Part shown: positions 35,896 through 49,195 of the stretch, piece after piece
How the letters are laid out: each line of letters opens with the position of its first letter
How positions within the stretch are numbered: position 1 is the first letter of the stretch
Source of the DNA: Microcebus murinus
Lineage: Eukaryota; Chordata; Mammalia; Primates; Cheirogaleidae
Assembly (NCBI RefSeq): GCF_040939455.1
Contig: NC_134111.1
Span: 54,020,501 to 54,084,500 of the forward strand
Direction of reading: 5' to 3'
DNA length: 64,000 bases
Position numbers and translations under genes: made by a program
Notes under the pieces: generated by a model
Database searches by the model: none
Told to the model about the DNA's origin: nothing
The model's input: the letters and a program-made list of their open reading frames with translations, nothing else

Positions 35896-38092
35896 AGAGG
35901 TCCACCTGGTTTCACAGGCCACCTGTGATTTTCTGCCACTCCAGGCTGCTCTGGAGGGTGCTGGGTAGGGAGGGAGGCATGTGGAGTGAAATTGTCCAAG
36001 GCACTCCATGTTTGACATTGCTGTGGCCATCTTCAGAGCACTCAACACAGCATCTCATTTGCTGAGCCCAGTGGATGAGATGGGTGGATGTTGTCTCCAA
36101 TTCCTGGAGATGGACTTGGGCATGTCATTTGGGTAGACAGGATTAGAACACTTTGGTTGTGAATATTAAGAGGAAAGAAATGAATATGAAAATGCGATGC
36201 ATTCAAATTTGCTATGGTCATAAGAGGACTCATGGAAGACACTGTGAACTCAACATAACTCTTGGACATTTTTCTTTTTTTTTTGGTCTGGGAAGAGTCT
36301 GAAACACTGCTGTTGCCATGGTAATGAGTAAGAGAGCACTGTGGTATGTTGGAGAAGAGAGAGGAAAATTTATTTTCCACATTTAATTAATGGCAAGACA
36401 AATATTTGTTTAACAACATTTTAAATGTTGCACTGTGAGTACAGTTCCATACTAGATGTTTTGAGACTGTTGAACAAAAGTCAACTTTGTTGGGGAAGCC
36501 AAAATACGCAGAATCATAGAGCAATTAAATAGCAAGACATGAGCAAGAGAAGATTAAAAAGCATGTATGCAAGTGTTCAGAGTACACCATGCATAACAGG
36601 AGTGATAATAATTTCAGTGGGGCTGGCCAAAGGCCACTTTTTGTATCTCTTGAGTTTTGAGCTAAGATCCTAAGAATTAACCTGGTCAGTAGACATGGGC
36701 AAGGAAGATACCTTTTGGTAGGAGCAAACTGAGGTGTCCTTTATTCTCCTAAGCAAGAGAAAGGCATACCTGCATCTCTGGAGTTGGGGACGATGGAAAC
36801 TGGTTGGAGCCAAATTTACACTATGCCTATATGAAGAACAGATAGGGAAAGGCGCCTACCAGTGACATTGGGAGGGCTTTGACTAGGATGGCAACTGGGA
36901 AAACATAGAAAAGGTGAATCCAAACAAATATAGCTGGACTTTCTGGCTCAGTTGCCCAAGGACAGTGTGCAACATTGGTATGTGAATAGGACTGGGTCTT
37001 ATTCATCTTCCTTTAGGGCCTGGCACTAATTATGATATTGATATGTATTTACTGGATGAATGAATGAACGAACGAGTCTGACTAAACTGGGAGGATGTCT
37101 CAGAAGCAGGAGAAAGATAATAGCTATTGATCAACGGCTGGAAGCTACAGAGAGTTCAAGAAGATTCAGAAGGGAGCAGAGCCATTTTTCTTTACAAAAG
37201 TGAAGAAGTCATTAACTGGATGGGAATTGTGGTTTCTTTTGTGGTGGCGCAGGTGGGAGTTAAGCTGGAGAGGATGGATCTTTTTGACTCAATTAGATGG
37301 CCTGATTACACCAGGTCTTCAACTTCCCCATCAATCAATATTCATGTCCTTAATGCTCCCTGCTTCCTTTCTCACAAAAGCAAGGCACATCAGGAGCCAA
37401 ATCCAAGGCCATGCTCTCCATGGACATATTTGCTTTGGTATAAAAGTTTTCTAGCTTGGGATGTCTAAGTTTTATTTAACTCTGCCCAGCAATCTCAGTG
37501 TTTTGTTCTTCAACCTGTTTCCAGACTTTTGCAGACTTGTCTTCTCTCTTAAAGGGTCATTTCTCTTTTCTCCAAACATCTTCTAATACACCTGAACAAA
37601 TCAATTATAAGAAAAAGTCATTTTGTGGTTTTTGACAGATTTTGTGACAAGAGGTTGAATCTCTTCCTACATATATCTGAAGTCAACAGAGCTTTTAATC
37701 TTTCCTTGTTTCTTTCAATGCAGGAAATTGTTCTGGTCAATGGTGTCCCTCCACCCATGGGTGCCCAGTGTGTCCAGAGCCACAGGGTTCTCTGATGGTC
37801 CCCTAGGCTGATGGTTCTGTGTGCAGGGGCTCCAGGAAATGGAATCCCTTTCCCAAGCTGGATGCCTTGGAATTTGCCTCTTTCTTCTTGCAATTCCTTC
37901 AAACATAGATAATCTGAGTTAATTCCTTTGGGGTTCCTGTGCATTTAGCCCTTGCCTCTTCTGCTGCTGTTCTCCACTTAAATACCCATGGCACGTTCCC
38001 TAAACTCCGTTCAGTGCTGATCCTTACTTTCTTGCATAAAGAATTGCATTAAATACAGACTTCCTTTAAGTGGGATTCTTACACAATCATAT
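35896..38092. other. Unique sequence with a short L2 tail
   Basis: 'agggcctggcactaattatg' followed by 'atttactggatgaatgaatg' at 37015-37072 is an L2-type end. Otherwise nothing was recognised. Frames of about 110 codons at 36042-36380, 37127-37468 and 37618-37944 lack any recognisable domain. Confidence 0.4.
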
Positions 38093-38093
38093 A

Positions 38094-38116
38094 TGTGTGT
38101 GTGTGTGTGTGTGTGT
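38094..38116. repeat. (GT)n microsatellite
   Basis: About eleven uninterrupted GT units. Confidence 0.95.
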
Positions 38117-38849
38117 CCGTATTTGATGGTTGACTGTCATTCTCGTCTATAAAATTCTTTCTAATCTCACTTTTCAAAATGAACCTTTGCTCTTCATTTC
38201 TTTTAGCTCATTTTGGGAAAGGAGCTCCCACAGCATTCGGGGAAAGGATGATTAGACTAGGCAGGGGAATACTTGAGTGAAAATACCAGGTTTTCCATTT
38301 TCCTTGTCTCTTGGGGAATGAAACAACTTGGCGCAGGAACATTTTGAGGTGTTGCCAAGAAACAGCTGCTTCTAGAAATCAGTTCATTAGGCCCTTAAGT
38401 TCTGAGACATTTGTCTTCCCAGCTTGATTGTAAACTTTTTGAAAGTGGGAACTGATTCTTTCTTTCTTTTCCTTTTTCTCCATACTCTGAGCTAACTTCA
38501 GGATTGAGTTCTTCGAATTGTGATGGGGCCCTTCTTCAACTGTAGCTGGTGCCCAGGTTGAGGTAGCTGCTAATTCCTGTTGTGTTGGCTCTGTTAAAAT
38601 TGATGTCTTAAAATTGAGGCATTTCAAGAATGAATTTATGCCAATGGAATGTGTTGGTGTTTTTGCTATAGTTATCTAGGATATTTTTTGCCACAAATGT
38701 CAGAAAACCCAATTCAAAGGGATGTCAACAGTAAGTGGAATGTTCCCAGTGCATTTGGAATTTACCCTTATTTTTCTGGCAAAATTATTAATAGAACCCC
38801 CTTCACTCTCAAAGCTGCCTGGATTTGCATGATAAAGTGTATGGTCATC
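38117..38849. other. Unique sequence, nothing recognised
   Basis: No family, exon or RNA gene was recognised. Confidence 0.4.
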
Positions 38850-39492
38850 TGTATTAGTAGCCAATGGCTGCCGTAACAAATGACCACAAACTTAGTTGCT
38901 GTAAACAACACAAATTCATTATCTTATGCTTCTGTAGTTAGAAGTCCAACACAGGTCTTATTGGACTAAAATTAAGGTGGCAGCAGGACTGTGTTCCTTC
39001 TGGTTGCTCTAGAGAAGAATACATCTCCTTACTTTTTTTGGTTTATTTTTTAATAGACTTTATTTTTTGGAGTAGTTTTAGGTTCACAGCAAAATTGAGC
39101 AAAAGGTATGGAGATTTCCCATATAATCTCTTAGTTCACACATGCATAACCTCTCCCATTATCCTTGCTTTCTCCAGTTTCTAGAGGCTGCTTGCATTTC
39201 TTGGCTCAAGGCCCCTTCCTCTAACAATGCCTGGCTGAGTCTTGCTCACACTGCCATCTCTCTGGTCCTTTCTTCTTGTTTCCTCTCCCACGTTTAAGGG
39301 TCCTTCTAATCACGGTGGGCCCACCCAGACAAGGCAGGATAATCCCCCTTTTTAAGGCCATCAGTTGAGTTGCACCCTTGATTCCATCTGCAACCTCAAT
39401 TCCCCTTTGTATTGTGACCCAGCATATTCCCAGGAGCCAAGAATTAGGCCATGGACACCTTTGGGGGTGGGGATCATTCAGTCAACCACAAC
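38850..39492 (-). mobile_element. MLT1-type MaLR LTR, split by an L1 fragment
   Basis: The plus strand starts 'tgtattagtagccaatggct' and ends 'agtcaaccacaaca', the reverse of an MLT1-type LTR. Interior landmarks: 'gccgtaacaaatgaccacaa', 'taatcacggtgggcccaccc' and 'gcaacctcaattcccctttg'. About 150 bp of L1-like sequence interrupts it (39030-39180). Confidence 0.7.
39030..39178 (-). mobile_element. L1M 3' fragment inside the MLT1-type LTR
   Basis: 'taatagactttattttttgg', 'tagttttaggttcacagcaa' and 'gagatttcccatataatctc' match the antisense end of old L1M elements. No clean duplication was found. Confidence 0.6.
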
Positions 39493-40745
39493 ATTATACT
39501 CATAAAGAGCTTTGTCATCATACATATCAAGAGGTCCAGAAACAGGGTGACGCCAGAAGGGTGAGTTCACAGCTGATGACACCAGCATGAACACAGGTTC
39601 TCACGTCCTCCTGCGGAGCCATCTTCAGAGTGCAAGCCCGTCTTTGGGTTCGTGTGCAAGACGGCTGCCGTGTTCTCAGGCACCGTGTGCAGACACAACC
39701 TCAGCCAGATGAAGCAACCAAGGGATGGAAAAAGGGCTGTTTTTCACATGTATCTCTTTACCAGTGATGAAAATCTTTTCCAGAGCCCCACAAGAAGATG
39801 CTTGTGCTTCACTGGCTAGAGTTGTGCACATTACAGTCACCCTAGGGAGCATATGGCTGCAGAGGGAGTGGAGGCTGGAGTAGCATGGGTTTTCTCAAGG
39901 GAAGGACAAAGGAGGACTGCCTCTCAGGCAGGCAACCCGAGGTGCACTCATAGGAAGGTGGGAACAGGCTCATGATTAATGAGTCCAGACAGAGATTGGC
40001 ATCCTCAGGGCACTCTTCTGATATCTTCTAGTTTCTATGCATCAAATTCTTTGGGATTATGAAGTGTGTTATAGTTTCCTTTAGAGTGACAGCTCCAGAA
40101 ATCTGAGGCACAGCAAGATTGTTTTCAGTATCTCACAGATGAAATGGCATTTCATTTCATTTTATGAAGCAAAATGGCATTCATAGAAGGCAGGTCTTCT
40201 ACCACACCCGGTAGTAGCCATCTCATGTTTGCGTCTCCTCCTCACTGCGGCTGCTTTGACATGTTAGTCCTGTTTTATGGTCCTGCTTAGAGTGAATGTA
40301 TGTATAATCTTCAGGAGCAAAAGCAGAACTTGTCAGGATATTTTTATGTTTTACAATAATCTTGAAAGTTTTTGATATTACCCATGCTTAAAGCTTCAGT
40401 AACTATAGTAGCCAATAATCTCATATACCTTTCTGAATATATGCAACAACATTGACAGCTACAGCTGCATGATACGGAGCAGTACATTCCAGTAAACAAC
40501 CGGGCTTTAAGGACCTATTATTATTCATAGGGGGAATATATGGTAAACACAGGAAGTTACAAACAATAAAAATTGCCTCATGTCCTTGCAACAGCCCAGT
40601 GGGTTTACAGATAGATTGACCCTGGGATACCTTGCAAGTGACCAATGTGACAGCTGTGCTATAGAGCACCTGCTCCATTGCGGGTTAAATTAGAAAGGGT
40701 GATAATCATTCATTGTTATTTCGGAGTCTGTTTATTTGTCTGTCA

Positions 40746-40746
<1 letters not shown>
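39493..40746. other. Unique sequence, nothing recognised
   Basis: No family recognised apart from local 'atttcattt' self-similarity near 40148-40185. Confidence 0.4.

Positions 40747-40803
<57 letters not shown>
40747..40803. repeat. (TCTA)n microsatellite
   Basis: About fourteen uninterrupted TCTA units; likely length-polymorphic. Confidence 0.97.
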
Positions 40804-41450
40804 ATCTGAAAATTCTGAACTAGAGTCTTTCCAGGGCTTGGAGCTTCTCCCAACAAAATCTGGAATAACTGAATATCAGCACGACTGAGTAGCCACTTAC
40901 AGAGCTTCTAATTACATAGCTACAGGTGGCACCACCTGCTTAGTTTTCATTGTTTTCAAAACAGCTGTTCATGGTAGCATGTTTTCACTCTTCAGAAATG
41001 AGGTGAGAGAAACAAAGAAAAGCAAAAGAGAGAAGTTAATTCCTTGGGTTTATTTTCTTCAAGTATTTTCCTCAAATGTACCTGGTTCATAAAGGCATTC
41101 TACCACAGAGAGTCTATGGGGTTAAAGAATATTAATGTTTTAAATACTCAATACTTTTGCTTAAAATGCTTCCTATAAAGGTTGTTTAAGGATTGCATGG
41201 ATGGGTGGGTGAATAAATGAGATAAAGATGGCAGATTCACTTTGTGTGGGGGAGGCAGCATGTTGTAATAGAAAGTTCAAGGGCTATGATTGCTTTATGA
41301 CTTGTCTGAAACAGGAATAATTCAGGGGAATTTGCATAACCTCTGAAGAAAAATATTGAATTTTAAAACATGTGAAAAAAAAAACCTTCCATCTGTAAGT
41401 TCAAACAAGGATGGTACGCTTCTTTTTCATTTATCCATTAGCAAAGATTA
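40804..41450. other. Unique sequence, nothing recognised
   Basis: No family, exon or RNA gene was recognised. Confidence 0.4.
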
Positions 41451-41453
41451 AAA

Positions 41454-41820
41454 AGTAAGACAGTGAGAGTCATGGCAAGTGTGTTATAAGACAAACACTC
41501 TCTATCACTGCTGGTGTGAACTGATAAAATCTTCCTGGAAAGATATTTGGTAAAATGTAACAGGAGTCTTAAAAACTCTCACGCCCTTTAATCCAATTAT
41601 TCATCTTTTAATTGGCATTCTTGTTGAATATGATTTGTATATGAAGAGGTTTATGGCTGTGCTTTTCATAACAGTGAAACATTGATAGCATCTAAATGTG
41701 CTTTAGTAGAATGGTTAAGTAAAGGATGGAATATCCGTATACTAGTATATCATGCTACCATTCAAATTTTTAAGTATGATGTAATGTTAAAGAAAAAAGG
41801 ACTATGTGAAATTATGTATG
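41454..41820 (+). mobile_element. Old L1M ORF2-end/3' fragment
   Basis: 'ctctatcactgctggtgtga', 'tttggtaaaatgtaacagga', 'ccctttaatccaattattca', 'agcatctaaatgtgctttag' and 'agaatggttaagtaaaggat' follow the sense L1M block that ends ORF2. No intact frame. Confidence 0.65.
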
Positions 41821-41821
41821 G

Positions 41822-41930
41822 AGTGATGGGCACACCTATAGCCGTGACTCAAGCATTACAAAAGCGATCCATGTAACCAAAAACATTTGTACCCTCTTAA
41901 TATTTTGAAATACAAAGAAAAGAAACTACA
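41822..41930 (+). mobile_element. Lemur-type L1 3' end
   Basis: 'agtgatgggcacacctatag' leads into 'aaaaacatttgtaccctctt' and 'aatattttgaaatacaaaga', the same terminus as the tails at 25609 and 27692, followed by an A-rich tail. The 5' junction with the older L1M is not clear and no duplication was identified. Confidence 0.7.
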
Positions 41931-42105
41931 TATGGACCAGGAGTTCAACTATGAGAAGGAAAATATGCTGAAAAATATTGGTTGGCAATTTGGGAAAATG
42001 GTGACTGCCTGTGGATTTTTTTTTCCTGAATATTATTTATATCTTTCCTTATCTTCCTCAATGGGCAAGGGCTATTTTGATCCTTATGAAAAAAAAATTT
42101 TATAA

Positions 42106-42325
42106 GAGACTTTGGAAGCAGAACTAGATTCTAATTTAGGCTCTGCCATACACTAATTATGTGATTTTTGTGAATTATTTAATCCCTCTGAGCCTCAATT
42201 TATATCTGTAAAATGAAGAAGACAGCATCCAACTTTCAGGACAGCTGTGATGCTTAAATAGGACACGGTTTTAAAGGAGCCTCGCTGAATTGCTGGCCTA
42301 CGTTAGACAGCCAGTAAATAGTACT
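42106..42325 (+). mobile_element. MIR fragment
   Basis: 'agattctaatttaggctctg', 'tgtgatttttgtgaattatt' and 'taatccctctgagcctcaat' with 'tctgtaaaatgaagaagaca' follow the MIR layout. Confidence 0.7.
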
Positions 42326-42439
42326 TATTATAGTTTTTACTGGGGGTAAGAGGTGATTACAGCTGGCATGAGTATTTTCTTTTTACTTTACCAATTAATA
42401 TTTTATGTTTTATTATACACTTCAACATTTTACAGAAAA

Positions 42440-42770
42440 AAAAGATAAAGAATCTGTTAATGTTAAACTCCAGCTCATTACATATATATCTTCTTCTGAT
42501 TCTTTCTAATGTAGAGACCCACATTCTTATATGAATATAATCAGTAAAGACAATAATTTATGTCTTATTCAACATTTTTGAATCTCATTTAAACATTTTT
42601 GCATACAATTTTACAGACATCAATGTTAGTTAATGACTACATAATAGTCTATGTTAGCAATAGCAATACACCAACATTTACTTACTCATTTCACAATTGC
42701 TGAGCTCTTCTGTTTTTAAACTCATAGGAATGGAATTGCTAGAAACATCTTTATACAAGTGTTTTTGTTT
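42440..42770 (-). mobile_element. Old L1-like 3' fragment
   Basis: 'aactcataggaatggaattg' with 'ctagaaacatctttatacaa' and 'gactacataatagtctatgt' resemble the antisense old L1 3' region. Strongly diverged. Confidence 0.4.
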
Positions 42771-43082
42771 TTTTTTCTTTTAAATATTTTCCTGGGCATA
42801 TGCTATTTCAAGTGAGTTATGTCAATGGAATGATCAACTTGAGCTCTTGTATTGTTTTAGCAGGGCTAAAGAGATGATAGAGAACAAAAGGCTTCCTTTT
42901 AAGAACATAACATACAGGTTGCTTATGTCACATTTGGTCCCTTTGGAGTTTAGTAGTAACATGGTCCTCATTAGTTGGTCAATGGGGGCTGGGAAATAAA
43001 ATCTCTACTGACTATGAGCTCACTTAAAACCTACATAGAAATGGAGTGCAGGGAGTGTATTCTACTATGAAAAGAGGCTCAG

Positions 43083-43264
43083 GGCCAGTGCTATGGCTCA
43101 AGCCTGTAATCCCAGCACTTTGAGAGGCTAAGAGGATCACTTGAGTTCAGCAGTTTGAAGTTGCAGTGAGCTATGATGATGCCACTGTGATCCAGCCTGG
43201 GTGACAAAGCACAACCTTATTTCAAAAAAAAAGAAGAAAAAAGAAAAAGAAAAGAAAAGAAAAA
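43083..43264 (+). mobile_element. Alu with internal deletion
   Basis: 'ggccagtgctatggctcaag', 'cctgtaatcccagcactttg' and then directly 'gttgcagtgagctatgatga', so a large central part is missing. A tail of A with G interruptions follows. Short direct repeats (gaaaagagg) at 43069-43077 and about 43265-43273 may be the target duplication. Confidence 0.85.
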
Positions 43265-43276
43265 GAAAAGAGGACA

Positions 43277-43876
43277 GATGGGGGGGGAATAGGGCTTCCC
43301 TATTATCTGTTGTACTTTCTCTGTGAAGTTTTTTTCTGAGGTCCTTAGCCTGAATTAGTTTCTCTCCCCTCTGGGTCCCATATTTATGGTAAATCATTTT
43401 TTGTACATATCTTTGTCTCCTGAGTCTGCTCTCTTTGAGGACAAGCATAGTGTTTCCTTCTTTTAGGGATTTACTTTCTTATTTCATACTCATATGGATA
43501 CTATTATTTTTCAATGTCAGACATCTATTACATGGATATCTCACGTAGAAGATGAAGCTTTAATTCTCTTTCACCTTCCTTCCACAATACACATGCCCCT
43601 CCTATGTCCTCAGCCCACTCATTATAGTTATATAGTAATTTTATTTATGCCAACATTGTGTTGTCTTTAAATAATTATGACTATGTAAATACTTATTCAT
43701 GTATTAAGCCATGTAGTGTAATATAATAAATTTTCTCATCCTGTTTTCCCTGGATATAATCATGCTTTTTTTAAAACAAATTATAATTGTTACTTAATAT
43801 CTATGTACTTATATCTGAAGTCAATCCAAACTTTCCCCAAATTGCACAAATCTCCTTTCAAAATCTTTATACACAG
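43277..43876. other. Unique A/T-rich sequence
   Basis: Nothing recognised except a 9-base G run at 43280-43288. Confidence 0.4.
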
Positions 43877-44167
43877 CCGGGTGCCATGACTCAGGCCTGT
43901 AATCCTAGCACTCTGGGAGGCTGAGGCAGGAGGACTACTTGAAGTCAGGAGTTCGAGACCAGCTTGAGCAAGAGTGAGCCCCCATCCCTACTAAAAATAG
44001 AAAAATTAGCCAAGGATGGTGGCACATGCCTGTAGTTCCAGCTACTCAGTAGGCTGAGGCAGGAGGATCTCCTGAGCCCAGGAGTTTGAAGTAGCAGTGA
44101 GCTATGATGATGCTACTGCACTCTACACAGGGCAACAGAATGAGTCTCTGTCTCAAAAAAAAAAAAA
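43877..44167 (+). mobile_element. Dimeric Alu, older type
   Basis: 'gccgggtgccatgactcagg', 'agttcgagaccagcttgagc', 'cctgtagttccagctactca' and 'gagctatgatgatgctactg', ending in 13 A. A near match between tttatacaca (before) and tttaaacaca (after) may be the target duplication. Confidence 0.9.
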
Positions 44168-44279
44168 GTTTAAACACATTAAGCATAAATTATATCTTCT
44201 TGAAGAAAACAAGACTTCTGACAAGCTTTAGTCAGTACTATCTTTGAGGCCTACCACACAGCTATTATCTTTCTTCACT

Positions 44280-45130
44280 ATTCTTCAACTTCCTTTCGTA
44301 AGTGGCTCCCTTGTTTCTTGGATCCCATGTCTCCTTTCTTTTTTGGGCTTATTCTCTTGTTTTGCTAGCACAACACCCTCAAGAAGCTTCTTGAGAAAGG
44401 GTTCCTGAGAAGTAATAGTTGAGACCTTGTTGGTCTGAAAAAAAAATACCTTTATTCTATTCTCACATGGAAATGAGAGTTTGGCTTCTAGAATTTTGTG
44501 TTGCTCTTGAGAATTCAGATACTGTTCTGCCTCTTGATCTTTCATAGATGTCTTGCTTTATCTCTCTGGCATAGTCTAAATCCTTTCTCTTCCCTAAGTC
44601 TTCTGAAATTGCATGATGATTTACTTTGATGTGAATCTATTTGCTTCTGGGTACCTGGCAGGACTTTTGCTTCTGGAAATTCATGTACTTCACTTATCAA
44701 AATTGTTCTTAAATTATTATTTTGATTTCTTCTTCTCAGTTTCTTCTCTTTTATTTTCTTTCTGTAACTCCTATTTTTCGGATTTTGGACTTCTTGGCCT
44801 GGTGTTCTAATTTTCTTACATTCTCTCTTATTTTATTTCACAATTATTTCTAGGTCTCTAATTTCTGTCCTAATTTCTAATTTTCAAATTTTTAAAAATT
44901 TTTTCCATTTTGGTTATTCCATTTTAAATTGATCTAGAAATGAAAAGCTCATATAAAAATGTTTATAAAAGCAAAGCATAGTTTTTTACTCCTTGCAATA
45001 TCTCTGTTTTTCAAATTTCTTTTTTTCTGCTTGCTTGTTTTGGCTTCCTTTTTCCACATTACAGGCTGTCATCACATGTCTTGTGATTCTTGGCTATCTG
45101 CTCATTTTAGGATTGGGGCCAGTAAAAACC
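44280..45130 (-). mobile_element. HAL1-like repeat, copy C
   Basis: The third antisense copy. Landmarks: 'ttcttggatcccatgtctcc', 'aagaagcttcttgagaaagg', 'cctttattctattctcacat', 'ctcctatttttcggattttg', 'ctaattttcttacattctct' and 'tgattcttggctatctgctc'. Translating the minus strand at 44285-44545 gives a stretch with 'FLKKLLEGVVL' and 'RRHGIQETREP', which resembles the end of the family's ORF1-like frame. It is broken further upstream. Confidence 0.6.
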
Positions 45131-45149
45131 TCTGTTCACATGTGTGTGT

Positions 45150-45290
45150 GGCTGAAACAAATGAGCTCTATAGAGCAGAGCTATAGCTGACCCACAAGGG
45201 GGGGGGGATGAGGCAGAAATAAACCTTTATTGTTGTAAGTCACTGAGATTTGGGTATTCTTTATAACTATGGCATAACATGGCCGAAGAA
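45150..45290 (+). mobile_element. MaLR-like LTR 3' fragment
   Basis: 'aaataaacctttattgttgt', 'aagtcactgagatttgggta' and 'taactatggcataacatggc' match the end of MaLR LTRs. A 10-base G run is at 45198-45207. Confidence 0.5.
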
Positions 45291-45339
45291 CACAGGGGTT
45301 TAAGAGCCTTTTCTGCTACAAGGGTGGCTTACAAATGTT

Positions 45340-45900
45340 TTTGAAAAACAAGTTTATGGAGGTATAATTAATTTATAATAAGTTGCATCCATTTAAAATA
45401 TTCTACGCAATGAATGGTGAATTTTAATGGTGTGTGCACCTGTGGAACCACTTCTACAATCAAGTCACAGAACATTTCCATCATCCCAAAACATTCTGCA
45501 TATCTCTTTGCAATCCATTCTTCCCTCTGTCTCTGGCCCCAGGCCACCACTGATCTGCTTTTTGTCACTTTGGATAAGTTTGCATTTTCTAAACTTTTAC
45601 ATAAATGGAACCATACAGTGTGTGCTCTTTTGTGCCATACTTCTTTCATTCAGCATAATGATTTTGAGATTCACCCATGTTATTGTGTATATTAGTAATT
45701 TTTGTTTTTTTATTATTGAGTATTATCCTACTCTCTGAATATAGCTCCAAATGTTTTTGGAGCTCATTCATACTCATACTCATTCATACTGCTAAATTTT
45801 TTGAGCATTCACCCCTCTACACATATATTTTGTGTGTTAGTACTATGGTACTAATATATTTTATATATTATACAATGACACAATCATCTTTAAAAAATAT
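45340..45900 (-). mobile_element. L1M fragment
   Basis: 'acttctacaatcaagtcaca', 'gaacatttccatcatcccaa', 'ccaccactgatctgcttttt', 'taaatggaaccatacagtgt' and 'ttcattcagcataatgattt' follow the antisense L1M 3' block. A perfect 9-bp hairpin lies inside at 45743-45764. Confidence 0.75.
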
Positions 45901-46329
45901 GAGATAAAAATAAATATAATTTATTTTCTCCTTGCATACTAATGCATCACCTGATTAGTCCCCAGGTGTACATTATACACCATTTGTGCCATTTGGATGT
46001 ATGTCCCCATTTAGATATACCTTATGATGCCTCTAAATTGATTCATTATCTTTCCCCTAACTTTGTCTCTTCCTCCTGATTTCTCCATTCATGAAGTCAG
46101 TCTTTTCACCCAATTAGACCAGGTTAGTAAGAATTACCTCCACCCACCTCTTTCTTACCCCTTAAAAAAATCCCCAATCCAAAAATGTTTGAATGAATCA
46201 AATAGGTGGTTTATCATTATCTCCCTGTGTTTATAGTCTATTTATACTATCTAATTCTTGGATCAACTATAGATAATTGTATTAATATTTTCTAGGAGAT
46301 CATCTGTTTCCTTTAGGTTTCAAATATGT
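45901..46329. other. Unassigned A/T-rich sequence
   Basis: Nothing recognised. Confidence 0.35.
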
Positions 46330-46545
46330 CACCATAAATTGTATGTAATATTCTATTATAGTCCTTTAAGCTTCACTAGGACTTGTGATTATGCCCTTTT
46401 CACATTCCTAATTTTACTGTTTTGCTCTTTTTTCCTTAATGAAGCTTGGGACAGGTTTACTCATTCTATTAGTCTTTTCAATGAACCAGTTTTTAAATGT
46501 ATGCAGTTTTATTTTTTATTTTACTAATTTCAGCATTAATCCCCC
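46330..46545 (-). mobile_element. L1 ORF2-like fragment
   Basis: 'ttagtcttttcaatgaacca' followed by 'gtttttaaatgtatgcagtt' and 'ttactaatttcagcattaat' resemble the antisense ORF2 block around 'tttcaaagaaccaactttt'. Confidence 0.45.
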
Positions 46546-46554
46546 TAAGGTACA

Positions 46555-46665
46555 GTTCAGATCACATTATTTCTTTCTTGGTAAGTCCTCAATGGCTCCC
46601 CATGGCCCTCTGAATTAAGTGCACACTCTTCAGACAGTACTCTCAGCCTTAAAAATTTGTGCATT
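46555..46665 (+). mobile_element. L2-like fragment
   Basis: 'aagtcctcaatggctcccca' and 'tgaattaagtgcacactctt' match the upstream part of the L2 3' region. Confidence 0.4.
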
Positions 46666-48085
<1,420 letters not shown>

Positions 48086-48129
48086 CTATATTATATAAAT
48101 TCTTTAATAACATGCCATGGCAGTTTAAA

Positions 48130-48625
48130 AAAGGGGTTGCAAATATTTTTGACACTCCTTTTGTGGTTCTCATTCCTTGTATTGGCAGATTAGTAACTCA
48201 CTTGTGACCAATAGAAGTGTGGCCGAAATGATTCAATGGGACTTCCAAGGCTAGGTCAGAAAATGTGATTCTGCTTTCTGCCTCATTCTTCCTAACATTT
48301 GTACTGGAGCCCCAAGCCACCATTCAAGTTCAACTGCCTGAAGACTCCACGCTATAAGGAAGCCAAAACCATATGAAGAGGCTGCAGGCACTGCAGTCAA
48401 CAGCCCAATTGCCACTGCCTGCTGACAGCCATCGTGGGTCTTGAGCCCAGGAGTGCCTTCAGGTAACTGTAACCCAGCTTTCATCTCACTGCCATGGCTG
48501 GAGAGACCCCATGCAAAAACTTCCCAGCTGAGTCTTTCTTAAATTTATGACCTACAAATTTTTGAGAAAAACAAAATGGAGTAATTGGAATAATTTGTTA
48601 TACAGCAATAGTAGCCAACATATGT
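48130..48625 (+). mobile_element. MLT1-type MaLR LTR
   Basis: 'cttgtgaccaatagaagtgt', 'cttccaaggctaggtcagaa', 'caacagcccaattgccactg' and 'aatttgttatacagcaatag' follow the sense MLT1 layout (CCAATAG, AGGCTAGGTCA, terminal TTTGTTA-CAGCAATAG). Confidence 0.65.
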
Positions 48626-48649
48626 GCTTAAAACAAACATAGTAGCATA

Positions 48650-48960
48650 TTATGAATTCTTCTTTCACATTATTCCATTTCCTTTTACATCATTGTAATG
48701 GTTTAAAAGTATTTTATTGTATGGAAATAACATACTATTTTTAAACGAATTCCCCAATGTTGAATTTAGCTGGCTTTACCTTCTAGCTAAATCTTGCAAT
48801 GAATAACCAACCCTATTGTGAAATCTTTGTGCATATTTATGATTTATTCCTTAAGACAACTTCCTACAATTCAAATGTAGAAGTGCTGGAGTTATTATTT
48901 TTAGTGCTTTAACAAATATCCTGAAATTATCCTCTATTGGTAGTGTCTAATAGTGTCTGT
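48650..48960 (-). mobile_element. Old L1-like 3' fragment
   Basis: 'ttattgtatggaaataacat', 'tgaatttagctggctttacc' and 'acttcctacaattcaaatgt' with 'agaagtgctggagttattat' parallel the antisense L1M 3' block. Confidence 0.45.
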
Positions 48961-48984
48961 ATACCTGTACACACACACAGAATA

Positions 48985-49195
48985 CAGGAGAGATTGTGGG
49001 TTTTAGAGTCAGCAGGCTTTCAGGCTTGAGTTCCAACTCCCAGCTCCACAATTTGCATGACCTTAAGCGAGTTACTTAAATTCCTGAACCTCATTTTAAT
49101 CACCCATGAACTGGAGCTAATAAAGGATTGCTATGAGAATTAAATGAGGTACAGTATTAAAGTACCAAGCACAGAGTGGTCATTTAAAATGGCAA
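48985..49195 (+). mobile_element. MIR
   Basis: 'tgggttttagagtcagcagg', 'ccagctccacaatttgcatg', 'gaccttaagcgagttactta' and 'tgctatgagaattaaatgag' cover most of MIR in the expected order. Confidence 0.8.

Noticed and set aside
40747..40803. Regular repeats considered as a CRISPR-like array
   Set aside because: Pure tetranucleotide microsatellite without spacers, in a mammalian genome.
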